Positions 17,989-25,332 of a stretch of 64,000 bases of DNA are shown here, piece after piece. Every line of letters starts with the position of its first letter. The stretch's first letter is position 1. Source of the stretch: Pragia fontium DSM 5563 = ATCC 49100 (GTDB taxonomy: Bacteria; Pseudomonadota; Gammaproteobacteria; Enterobacterales; Enterobacteriaceae); NCBI RefSeq assembly GCF_900112475.1, contig NZ_FOLW01000001.1, positions 372,001 to 436,000 on the forward strand. Direction: 5' to 3'. A program made the translations under genes and the position numbers. The notes beneath the pieces were generated by a model, which saw only the letters and a list, made by a program, of their open reading frames with translations, was not told where the DNA came from and ran no database searches.

Positions 17989-18693
17989 TTATGGCGCTAC
18001 CTGCTGTAGTGTGGGTGAAATACCGCCATAATCATTGATATAAGAGGGGTAAATAGTGCTCAGACTTTTTTTCATTGGAAAAAACTGCGTCTCGCCCGGT
18101 GAGATCATGCCGCCTTCAGCCACAATGTTTTTGCCTTCTTTATCAGAAGCGATATTAACTAAAGATACATGATAAGGCGTTGGGTTTTTGGCTTCTAGCC
18201 CGCCTTTTGTCTTGCGCCAAGTGACAAATTTGCCAGCCACATTGGCATCTCCCGGCAGAGTCTGTGGGCGATAAAAAATCTTAATGCGCGAACGAAACGC
18301 CATCTGTAATTGATTTTGTCCGTCTTTACTGCGTGGTGGTACTTCCAACACGCTAAGCCAAAATACCGACTCTTTATCTTTGGGTAGATCGGCTCCGGTA
18401 AACATCAGGCGCAAAGTCTGGCCTTTTCCAGCATTCACTCGGTTAACTGGCGGGGTAACAGTAAACGGCGCCTTGGTATTTTCCGGTGTTGTATTCTCAT
18501 CACCATCATCAACCCAGCTTTGCACCAATACCGGGGTATTTCCTTTATTCTCAATTTTCACCATCACTTCGCGCTCACTTGCCGGATAAATGACCCGCGT
18601 ACCGGTGATAACGATACCTGCCATGGCCGGCGCAGTTAGCGTCAAGGCTAAAGCCAACGCCACAAGTTGACGATATATTCTATTACTTTTCAT
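17989..18693 (-). CDS. Periplasmic fimbrial chaperone
   Basis: A 234-residue PapD/FimC-type chaperone that caps subunits in the periplasm by donor-strand complementation. After a signal peptide (ending TAPAMA), domain 1 starts GIVITGTRVIYPASEREV and has the alternating hydrophobic edge strand in the run QNQLQMAFRSRIKIFYRP. The loop between its F1 and G1 strands is short, as in FGS chaperones of rod-like pili (FGL chaperones have a longer one). Domain 2 contains NPTPYHVSLVNI and the terminal INDYGG segment. An in-frame start 72 bases upstream would add a non-signal-like leader overlapping the spacer, so I chose the ATG before MKSNRIYRQL. Confidence 0.95.
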   Translation of the reverse strand: MKSNRIYRQLVALALALTLTAPAMAGIVITGTRVIYPASEREVMVKIENKGNTPVLVQSWVDDGDENTTPENTKAPFTVTPPVNRVNAGKGQTLRLMFTGADLPKDKESVFWLSVLEVPPRSKDGQNQLQMAFRSRIKIFYRPQTLPGDANVAGKFVTWRKTKGGLEAKNPTPYHVSLVNIASDKEGKNIVAEGGMISPGETQFFPMKKSLSTIYPSYINDYGGISPTLQQVAP

Positions 18694-18773
18694 TAGGTCT
18701 GTTTTCCTGATGCAGAGGGTAGCTAATGCCACCCTCTGATAACATTCACCGTATGATGTTAACAATTCACCAA

Positions 18774-19331
18774 TTAGATATAGTTAATGGTGAAGTTAAC
18801 TGAACTAGTAACCGGGCCTGGTGTTGCAGCACCTGTAGCATAATATTCAACTGCATAAGACAATGTGGCAGAGCCAGAAGTCAGATCATAAGTGGTTGAA
18901 CTGTCCTTTTGGTTTGGACTACCTATTTGAATTGGGTCACCCGACACGGCATCAACCAGCTGCAGTTGGACATTAGTGGCTGGCTTTGGATCCGCTGAAG
19001 TATTTAACAAACGGTAAGTAACTGGATCAACCGTTGGACCGTTTTCAAAGAAGGCAGCAGCTTTAGTCACAGAAGCAGAGCCAGAACAGTTAGACAATTC
19101 AATGTTAAAACCCGTACGTTTAGCCTTTGCTCCTGCAGTTGACAGCTCAGTTTTATCTACAGCGTCAATATTTACGGCGCCCGGACTCGCCTTACCATCG
19201 ATTTTGACATCACAGGTTTTATCAATAATGTGACCGGTGAAATTAATGGTGCCGTTAGAAGCGGCTTGCACCGACGTAGCACCTAATGCGGCAACAATAG
19301 CGGCAGATAAAAACACGCTCTTCAGTTTCAT
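18774..19331 (-). CDS. Major fimbrial subunit (type 1-like pilin)
   Basis: The 185-residue product has a signal peptide (MKLKSVFLSAAIVAALGA..., cleavage near VQA) and the pilin fold: GTINFTGHIIDKTCDVKID near the mature N-terminus supplies the donor strand and first Cys, the second Cys is in ELSNCSGSA, and the end (VNFTINYI) has the penultimate aromatic that chaperones recognise. Being first and followed by chaperone, usher and adhesin, it is the main shaft protein. GGAG six bases before ATG at 19331 decides the start. I find no minor pilin in this operon, so the adhesin probably mounts directly on the rod. Confidence 0.93.
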   Translation of the reverse strand: MKLKSVFLSAAIVAALGATSVQAASNGTINFTGHIIDKTCDVKIDGKASPGAVNIDAVDKTELSTAGAKAKRTGFNIELSNCSGSASVTKAAAFFENGPTVDPVTYRLLNTSADPKPATNVQLQLVDAVSGDPIQIGSPNQKDSSTTYDLTSGSATLSYAVEYYATGAATPGPVTSSVNFTINYI

Positions 19332-20178
19332 AAAAACTCCATTTTTTGATAGATACATTGCATTTTCTCTTCCTATTTTTACCCCATAAAATAAGGGGGG
19401 GAAGAAAAACCCCTTATTCTAGTTTCAAAAAAATATTTCAACGAAAACGTTGCTAACTATAATTATTTAAAAAAACATTTTTAAAATAACACGTCTAATA
19501 TGTGAAAAATGATAATAATCACATACGTTTTTATTACTTAAGAATTAAATTTAATATGCGCTAAGTCACTAATTATGACTTTAATTTATCATATCTGAGT
19601 CACTTATGTAAACGCTCTAAAAAATCAAAAATTATAATTAATATAGATTTTTTAACTAACCAATCTATTTTTTTTACATCAAAACTCCATTTTTTAACAT
19701 TGCAGTATCAATATTTCCCCATATTTTATATATAAATATAAATACAAATCGATATTTATAGTCAATATAAAGGCATAAGGTTATATTTTACGATCGATAT
19801 CTATAAAATGAGTTGCTTTCATTTTTAATGTGCATCTATAACCTCAATACCTGTTTATCGTTATCCGAGCAATAATAAACAAACACCACTTATAAATAGT
19901 TTGCTAATAATAAAAATTAACTATAATTACAAAGAATAAAAACATTGAAATTATTTGCAGTTAAATAATTCAGGTGATATTTTAACAAAGAACAATAATG
20001 ATTGGATAATAAACAGATATGAGCTGTAAATGTGAACTATAAATATAAATGACTTTCCTATATTGATAAGGGAGGAAAATAAGGTAAAACCAAGCTCTCA
20101 GCTTGTGACTATCGCATTATCTTATTATTCATCATAATTGAAACATCGCGCCAAGCTTTACCCATTAACCCGTCCATA
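19332..20178. other. Long AT-rich leader region of the fimbrial operon
   Basis: About 850 bases without a gene. It holds AAGTCA-CTAATTA-TGACTT (19563-19581) and a further GAGTCACTTATG nearby. About 120-150 bases before the pilin start it has two blocks, TTGCTAACTAT (19450-19460) and AAAAAAACATTTTT (19469-19482), that recur upstream of the zinc-ribbon gene at 20.4 kb. I saw no invertible-switch repeats flanking the promoter. Confidence 0.5.
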
Positions 20179-20448
20179 TCAGCAGCACAATTTTTTAGCT
20201 CGTCGATTCACGGTCGCAGCACTAATTCTCAAGTGTTCACTGATTTCTTTCAAACTCTTGCCAGATTGCACTAACTGGTGAATTTGACCATCAATACTTT
20301 GATAGCTGGCACGATAGTAATAACGGGTCTGAAACGTTTTACTGCAGCCTTTACACAGATAACGCTGTAAGCCTGCATTACCTGCTCCGTGCTTAATTAC
20401 TTCACCATTTTTATTACAAAATGGACATTCCGGCTTTAAAAATCTCAT
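20179..20448 (-). CDS. Stand-alone IS1 InsA-like protein, candidate fimbrial regulator
   Basis: The 89-residue protein has the full length and layout of InsA of IS1. Its zinc ribbon (C8, C11, C32, C35) carries GNAGLQRYLC and KTFQTRYYY, followed by a helix-turn-helix (about residues 55-85, GKSLKEISEHLRISAATVNRR). InsA binds DNA and represses IS1 transcription. There is no insB frame and no recognisable IS1 ends, and the AGAGGA ribosome site is well placed for the ATG at 20448. It is co-oriented with, and 847 bases upstream of, the pilin gene. I infer a domesticated transcription factor for the fimbriae, though an IS1 remnant is not excluded. Confidence 0.72.
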   Translation of the reverse strand: MRFLKPECPFCNKNGEVIKHGAGNAGLQRYLCKGCSKTFQTRYYYRASYQSIDGQIHQLVQSGKSLKEISEHLRISAATVNRRAKKLCC

Positions 20449-21326
20449 CACAAATCCTCTACTGACATACTGAATTCAATCTGAGTCATTGATAAGTGGC
20501 TACGCTTCCCGCCTTTCTCGTTGAACAACGTTGGTGCTCACCAGATATACTGCTCAGTTTGATAAAAAAACATTTTTGCTAACTATGCTTACTTGTTATA
20601 TGAATTTAATTTAACTTACATTTTCTTACTTCCATTTGCTTCGATAATAATCAAGAGCGAAAACCCTCTTTATTTAATTCGAAACAACAGAAAACCAGAC
20701 GTAATATGACAAATTCATAACGTTTATAAATTTTCATTTAAATTAGATAATCACGAAAAACACAGTTCAGCACTTATATTGTAAATTTATCATAGCCAAA
20801 ATAAGCTGTAAACGCCTGACGAAATCTTAACTCATTAAAAAACAAGCAATAAAGCCTTATTTAAAATATATTCATAAGATTGGGTTATTTTTTAAAATTA
20901 TTCACACAGGCAATAAAGTGGAATTTTAAACTTCAAAAAAGACAAATATCAGAAAATAATATCAATAAATACCTTAAATTATTAATTTTATTTTTGATTG
21001 TTTTAATGAAAAGCCCCATACGGCTTATGCGTAATTCTCTGTTATTAATTATTAAAAATTAATATTCCACATCTTTAGCATGGGCTTTATCTCATTGCAA
21101 TCAACTTGACTGCAATCTAAATTTAACAAAATAAAATCATTTATATCATCATTTTTATATAGTAAAAATAGGTTGGTTAACTTTATCATAAGTGATACAA
21201 ACCATGATTTCATCTACTTAACTCACTCAATTTCGATTAAAAGCTAAATACTTAAATCAAAAATTCAACCTATAAATCAAAGTATTTACACACTTATTAA
21301 CAATGATGTAGACAGCCTATTCAGTC
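20449..21326. other. AT-rich gene-free stretch between the InsA-like and AraC-type genes
   Basis: About 880 bases. A 60-codon frame on + (20880-21062) starts at TTG, is Lys/Leu/Ile-rich and looks like chance coding in AT-rich DNA. The promoter of the InsA-like gene must lie at the left end, with the shared blocks at 20564-20586. I saw no clear terminator for the AraC-type gene. Confidence 0.5.
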
Positions 21327-22160
21327 CTATTTACTCTCAGAATAACAATCCGTCAGTTGATAATAGTTCAATCGTCGGTATTGCTTAGTCAATAATTCCC
21401 CAGGCGCTAACCCAGTGAAAAACCGACACGTTTTAATAAAATGGGACTGATCGGTATAACCATGATTGAGTGCGCCATCCAGCATAGTTTGTCCGGCTAA
21501 TATCTGCCGTAGCGTGTGCTGAAATTTTGCCGTACGACAAAAATAGCGAGCATCGACGCCAATAAAGTGTTTAATATGCCGTTCCATGGTTCGCTCACTC
21601 AGGGCAAGCTCCTGACGAACCGTTGATAAACTATCTCCGTAATAAAGCCGGTTAGCAGCCAATGCCATATCTGGAACATCGGTAATATGTTTGTCCAACA
21701 TCTTAATCAGCCACTGTTCCAGATGGTTTACTTGGGCAATAAAAGGTAAGTGCCACAAATCAGGAATAGGATGTTTTAATATCAGGTCATTCAAAGATAG
21801 CGGCATTTCTCTTAATTCAGCCAGAGATATGCCCAGCAAGGGGAAACTCGTCCCACAGCGTAAGCGAGCAGAAATAAATTTTACTGTTGATTGGGTTAGT
21901 TGTGGTGATATGCGCAGTCTTGCCCGACGCGGACTAAGTAAAAATAGATGCCCAGTCCCTATCAGATAAGTATTGCTAATGATATCGCTATCCAGAGGAA
22001 GAATATCCAGACGTAATGATACGCCTAAATTAAACAACAATTCCCCACCCGTACCGGGAAAGAGTTCAGGTAATAAAGTATTGGAAGGTAAATGCCAGTG
22101 CCAATAGTGTGCTATCCAAGGCGATAGCACACGGCATGGTAATCTTATCTGTTGTAACAT
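21327..22160 (-). CDS. AraC-family transcriptional regulator
   Basis: The 277-residue protein has a C-terminal AraC/XylS DNA-binding domain (about residues 170-265: LSTVRQELALSERTMERHIKHFIGV, then GALNHGYTDQSHFIKTCRFFTGLAPGELL). The N-terminal domain begins with PCRVLSPWIAHYWHW and has PELFPGTGGELLFNLG, resembling the cupin-like sensor domain of a common subgroup of AraC regulators (the DUF6597 type). It starts 9 bases after the DUF6506 gene stop, so the two form an operon and probably a functional unit. The target and signal are not known. Confidence 0.88.
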   Translation of the reverse strand: MLQQIRLPCRVLSPWIAHYWHWHLPSNTLLPELFPGTGGELLFNLGVSLRLDILPLDSDIISNTYLIGTGHLFLLSPRRARLRISPQLTQSTVKFISARLRCGTSFPLLGISLAELREMPLSLNDLILKHPIPDLWHLPFIAQVNHLEQWLIKMLDKHITDVPDMALAANRLYYGDSLSTVRQELALSERTMERHIKHFIGVDARYFCRTAKFQHTLRQILAGQTMLDGALNHGYTDQSHFIKTCRFFTGLAPGELLTKQYRRLNYYQLTDCYSESK

Positions 22161-22169
22161 GTCTTCAGT

Positions 22170-22511
22170 TTATAACCGATTTTTCTCAGTTATCGTAGAT
22201 TGATTGAACAGGCGATCGCCGCTGACAAATCCTAATCCTGGATGAGGATCGAAACGTACAACACCAATCTCCACTCGGCCTTTCGCAGCCTCGACCATAT
22301 GTGCAACACCTAAATGACCAAATCCAGCACAGAGCTCTATCGCTTTAATGCCCTCCTGACATAGATCATCAATCAGCTCACACGCTTGCTGATAATTTTT
22401 TACCGCAATGGTTTTCACATGGACATCATCAGTTTTTACCCAAGCCCAATCAATTTGGCAATTAGCAGTCGGGGAAACAAAAATAAAAGCAGCTTTTAAA
22501 ACATCAGACAT
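22170..22511 (-). CDS. DUF6506-type small protein
   Basis: The 113-residue cytoplasmic protein matches the pattern I know as DUF6506: KAAFIFVSPTANC at the start, a middle VKNYQQACELIDDLCQEGI, and GFGHLGVAHMVEAAKG with FDPHPGLGF towards the end. No biochemical role is established. A longer reading frame begins 90 bases upstream, but GGAGA lies 7 bases before the ATG at 22511, so I start there. It is the first gene of a two-gene operon with the AraC regulator. A plausible idea is that it supplies or senses a ligand for that regulator, but this is speculation. Confidence 0.78.
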   Translation of the reverse strand: MSDVLKAAFIFVSPTANCQIDWAWVKTDDVHVKTIAVKNYQQACELIDDLCQEGIKAIELCAGFGHLGVAHMVEAAKGRVEIGVVRFDPHPGLGFVSGDRLFNQSTITEKNRL

Positions 22512-22613
22512 TGATTTATCTCCGGTTAGTAAGAACCGACAAATCCTATCGTTTATCTGATTAAAATAATTGTACCAAACCGACAGCGACATGATTCCCA
22601 CTCAAGAAGGCAA

Positions 22614-22652
22614 AAACCCGATATCTTTAACAAAGAGAAAGATACCGGGTTT
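22614..22652 (-). terminator. Terminator of the first HAF-repeat autotransporter
   Basis: On the minus strand AAACCCGGTATCTTT pairs with AAAGATATCGGGTTT (14 of 15 positions) and is followed by a T-run. It lies 17 bases after the autotransporter stop codon. This is a strong intrinsic terminator. Confidence 0.85.
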
Positions 22653-22668
22653 AATCTGAAACTATCAA

Positions 22669-24981
22669 TTAAAAACTTACGGAGAGCCCCGCTCTGACGC
22701 TGGTATCCGGTTGGTAACTGCGCCCTATGGTTGAGGTGGTCGAAGCGGATACATTCATATCTGGCGTTAACTTATAACTGGCCCCCAGCGAGACTTCACT
22801 CCAGTCGGTTGGCAGTTTGGCTGCAGAAACGCTGGTTTCTGACCAACCTACCACCGTGCCGGATACTCTATCTAGCTCCCCCGATAAGCGATGTACCCAT
22901 GCGACGCCACCGTTAACGTTTACTGCATCCGTCAGGTTATAGCGCAGCTCACTACCCAAACGCATATCCGTTTCATTGGCTTTACGACCATCAAAATCAA
23001 TGGGGAAGGTGCCGCCCTGTTCGCGATAACCTTTCATCGTGGCCTTAGCCCAGCTCAGTTCGGCAAAAGGGATCACCGAGACGCTTTCCTGCGGGTTGAA
23101 TGCCCAGCCAAGACGTACCATACCACCAACAGCGTGCCCCGAACTCTCACCGGAAGAACGGCTAATATTGTAAGAACCATTGCGATAGTGACGACGCAAA
23201 TCGTAATCCAGGTGGCTGGCGGTCACTGCACCAAAAGCACGCAGGCCTTGTTTACCTTCAGAATAATTCAGGAACAGCGCCCCACCGTAGCTGTCCATCT
23301 TATTCTTGCCGTCCAAACGCAGATCATAATGTTGATTACCCAAATAAGCGCTCACGCCCAGACTTAGAGAAGGTGATAATGCAACCGCCACACCAACGGA
23401 ACCACGACCTTGGGTACCATCTCCACGCCAAAACTCCCCGGCACCGGTAATAAAGGTACAATAGCGTTTGTCCCTTACGCCTTCGGATGCACAATGCTCT
23501 GTCGAAATAAAGCGCTGATCCTGCAAAGCGCCTTGGGCAACGGATAAACCCGACATCGGCACATAGGCCATATCTGACATCGAGCGATTAAGTTCGCTAA
23601 CCGAGATAAAACCTACCGGTGGCGTCACGGGTGGCTCTGGCTTATCCTCCGGATCGGATTTCTCAGGATCTGTCGGAGGATCAGGTGTAACGGAAGGTTT
23701 AGGAAGCCGGATTAGCCAACCTTCGATTGCCATATCTGGATTATATCCAGCACCAGAAATGATCTCGCCATTACCCGATACACCAGAGGCATCGGCCATC
23801 AGCCAATCTCTCAGGTCTATACCTTGGGCAAACATAAAATCCACCAGGCTGAATATTCCGGTATCACTACGCCATACAAATAGGTCAATTTTATCCTGTG
23901 CGGTGGTACTGGCTCCAATAATAGTAGAACCATCGGCACTAATACCTCGCGCCATACTGATCGGCCCAATGTTGCCGATGCCCAGATAGCCAAGTCCAAC
24001 CATACCGGTTTCTTCTGTCCAGCGAAAAGCCTGTTGATAATATATGCCATCCGTACTGATTATCGGCGTCGTACTCGCCCCCACTATCACTGAGCCATCA
24101 CTACTCATACCGGCGACAGAGCTGCCAGGTGTAGTGCCACCATTCCCAATAAAACCCAACCCCTGCATACCATGCTCTTTGGTCCAACGGAACGCCTCTG
24201 TGTGATCGTTGGCATTAGAGCTCTCTCCCGCTACCACAAGACCATCATCACTCAAATATCTGGCTGCACTTTGTGGAGCAGTACCACCATCACCAATAAA
24301 ACCAAGGCCTTGCATGCCCTCAGACTCAGTCCAAATAAAAGCTTCTCTAAAAATATTAGGTCTGGTTGCATTGGTTGAATGCCCGGCCACCGTATTCCCA
24401 CTGTAGTTAGTCACCAGCCCAGCAGATAAACGACTTCCCGAGTGATTAGCCCCCAGAAAGCCCAACCCCTGCATACCACCGTCTTCCGTCCAGCGAAAGG
24501 CTTCCATTTCATTACTAACATTCCTGCTGGAACCAACAACCACCTGACCATCCTGACTAACGGCGGCTGCACCGCTATAGTTGTTATCACCAACTGGCGT
24601 CAGAAACCCGAGAGACTGTGCCCCTTTTTCAGCGGTCCAACGAAATGCTTCATAGCTGGCGTTGTGGCTCCCACTACCGACAACCACTGCGCCATTGGCA
24701 CTAACCCCGGATAAGTAGACATTTGTAAATACCGACCCTGGTACATCAATCATTGAATTACCGGTAGACCAGACAAATCCACCGTTTACCGCAGCCCCAA
24801 TAACCGTACTGCCATCACGACTGAGATGCGATATCATACTCGAGGTATTTTCTTCACCGGGTAAAAAACCAATACGGTCAAAAGAATAATCCAGCGCACT
24901 TAGCGTTGGGGATAAAAATAAAGACAGGTAAATTAAGCTGTTTAATGGAGTAATGCGGAAAATAGCCAAGGATGAAGACAT
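22669..24981 (-). CDS. Autotransporter with HAF-type extracellular repeats (copy 1)
   Basis: The 770-residue protein has a signal peptide ending near TLSA. The passenger (about 30-425) is built from units of roughly 50-60 residues with the pattern S-x-DG-x-VVVG-x-S, EAFRWT, GGMQGLGFLG, the probable extracellular repeat of the HAF family. A Pro/Glu/Asp-rich linker follows (about 425-455), then a beta-barrel translocator (about 456-770) ending VRAGLSVSF. The function of HAF passengers is unknown; they are predicted propeller-like or solenoid surface domains. The gene lies directly downstream of a close paralogue with its own terminator, so each is probably transcribed separately. The two translocator domains are almost the same and the passengers less so. 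Confidence 0.88.
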   Translation of the reverse strand: MSSSLAIFRITPLNSLIYLSLFLSPTLSALDYSFDRIGFLPGEENTSSMISHLSRDGSTVIGAAVNGGFVWSTGNSMIDVPGSVFTNVYLSGVSANGAVVVGSGSHNASYEAFRWTAEKGAQSLGFLTPVGDNNYSGAAAVSQDGQVVVGSSRNVSNEMEAFRWTEDGGMQGLGFLGANHSGSRLSAGLVTNYSGNTVAGHSTNATRPNIFREAFIWTESEGMQGLGFIGDGGTAPQSAARYLSDDGLVVAGESSNANDHTEAFRWTKEHGMQGLGFIGNGGTTPGSSVAGMSSDGSVIVGASTTPIISTDGIYYQQAFRWTEETGMVGLGYLGIGNIGPISMARGISADGSTIIGASTTAQDKIDLFVWRSDTGIFSLVDFMFAQGIDLRDWLMADASGVSGNGEIISGAGYNPDMAIEGWLIRLPKPSVTPDPPTDPEKSDPEDKPEPPVTPPVGFISVSELNRSMSDMAYVPMSGLSVAQGALQDQRFISTEHCASEGVRDKRYCTFITGAGEFWRGDGTQGRGSVGVAVALSPSLSLGVSAYLGNQHYDLRLDGKNKMDSYGGALFLNYSEGKQGLRAFGAVTASHLDYDLRRHYRNGSYNISRSSGESSGHAVGGMVRLGWAFNPQESVSVIPFAELSWAKATMKGYREQGGTFPIDFDGRKANETDMRLGSELRYNLTDAVNVNGGVAWVHRLSGELDRVSGTVVGWSETSVSAAKLPTDWSEVSLGASYKLTPDMNVSASTTSTIGRSYQPDTSVRAGLSVSF

Positions 24982-25332
24982 AATTTAATCCCTTAAATAA
25001 AAAATTTATTTAAAATAAAAAATACCCATTCATCATATCAATTAACGAAAACAAAATCATATAAAAAAACCTTGAAAAACACAAAGATAAAAAAACCGAA
25101 AGCGTTATCAAAATAACAAAAAAAAAATAACTTAATAATATTGATTATATTAACCAGTTATTCTGAATATAAAAATTATTTATACCTTTAATTTATAAAT
25201 AGAATAATTAAATTAGCAGGTTCAAGCAGAAAGACGGGCGTCTTATATACCCAGCGAAACCATAAAAAATGGTTAAAAAAACCGGAATGGCTACTCACGT
25301 AAACATTCCGGTTTTAGACTTCTTATCTCGGA
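24982..25332. other. Intergenic region between tandem autotransporters
   Basis: About 350 AT-rich bases containing the promoter of copy 1 and the terminator of copy 2 (25278-25315). Nothing else is recognised. Confidence 0.55.
25278..25315 (-). terminator. Terminator of the second HAF-repeat autotransporter
   Basis: AAAACCGGAATG and CATTCCGGTTTT form a perfect 12-bp stem. On the minus strand the hairpin runs straight into a T-run of about seven. It lies 17 bases after the stop codon of copy 2. Confidence 0.9.

Noticed and set aside
19332-20178. Possible fim-type invertible promoter element
   Set aside because: I found no pair of matching inverted repeats of suitable spacing around the pilin promoter and no recombinase gene in the window.
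13236-20448. Composite IS1 transposon around the fimbrial operon
   Set aside because: Both InsA-like genes lack insB and no IS1 terminal inverted repeats or target duplications were recognised.
20880-21062. 60-codon reading frame in the AT-rich gap
   Set aside because: TTG start, no ribosome site, Lys/Ile/Leu/Asn-rich product as expected for chance frames in AT-rich DNA.
22891-23367. 158-codon frame antisense to the HAF autotransporter barrel (and a 102-codon counterpart at 25555-25863)
   Set aside because: It mirrors the codon pattern of the real gene on the other strand. The two copies resemble each other only because the barrels do.
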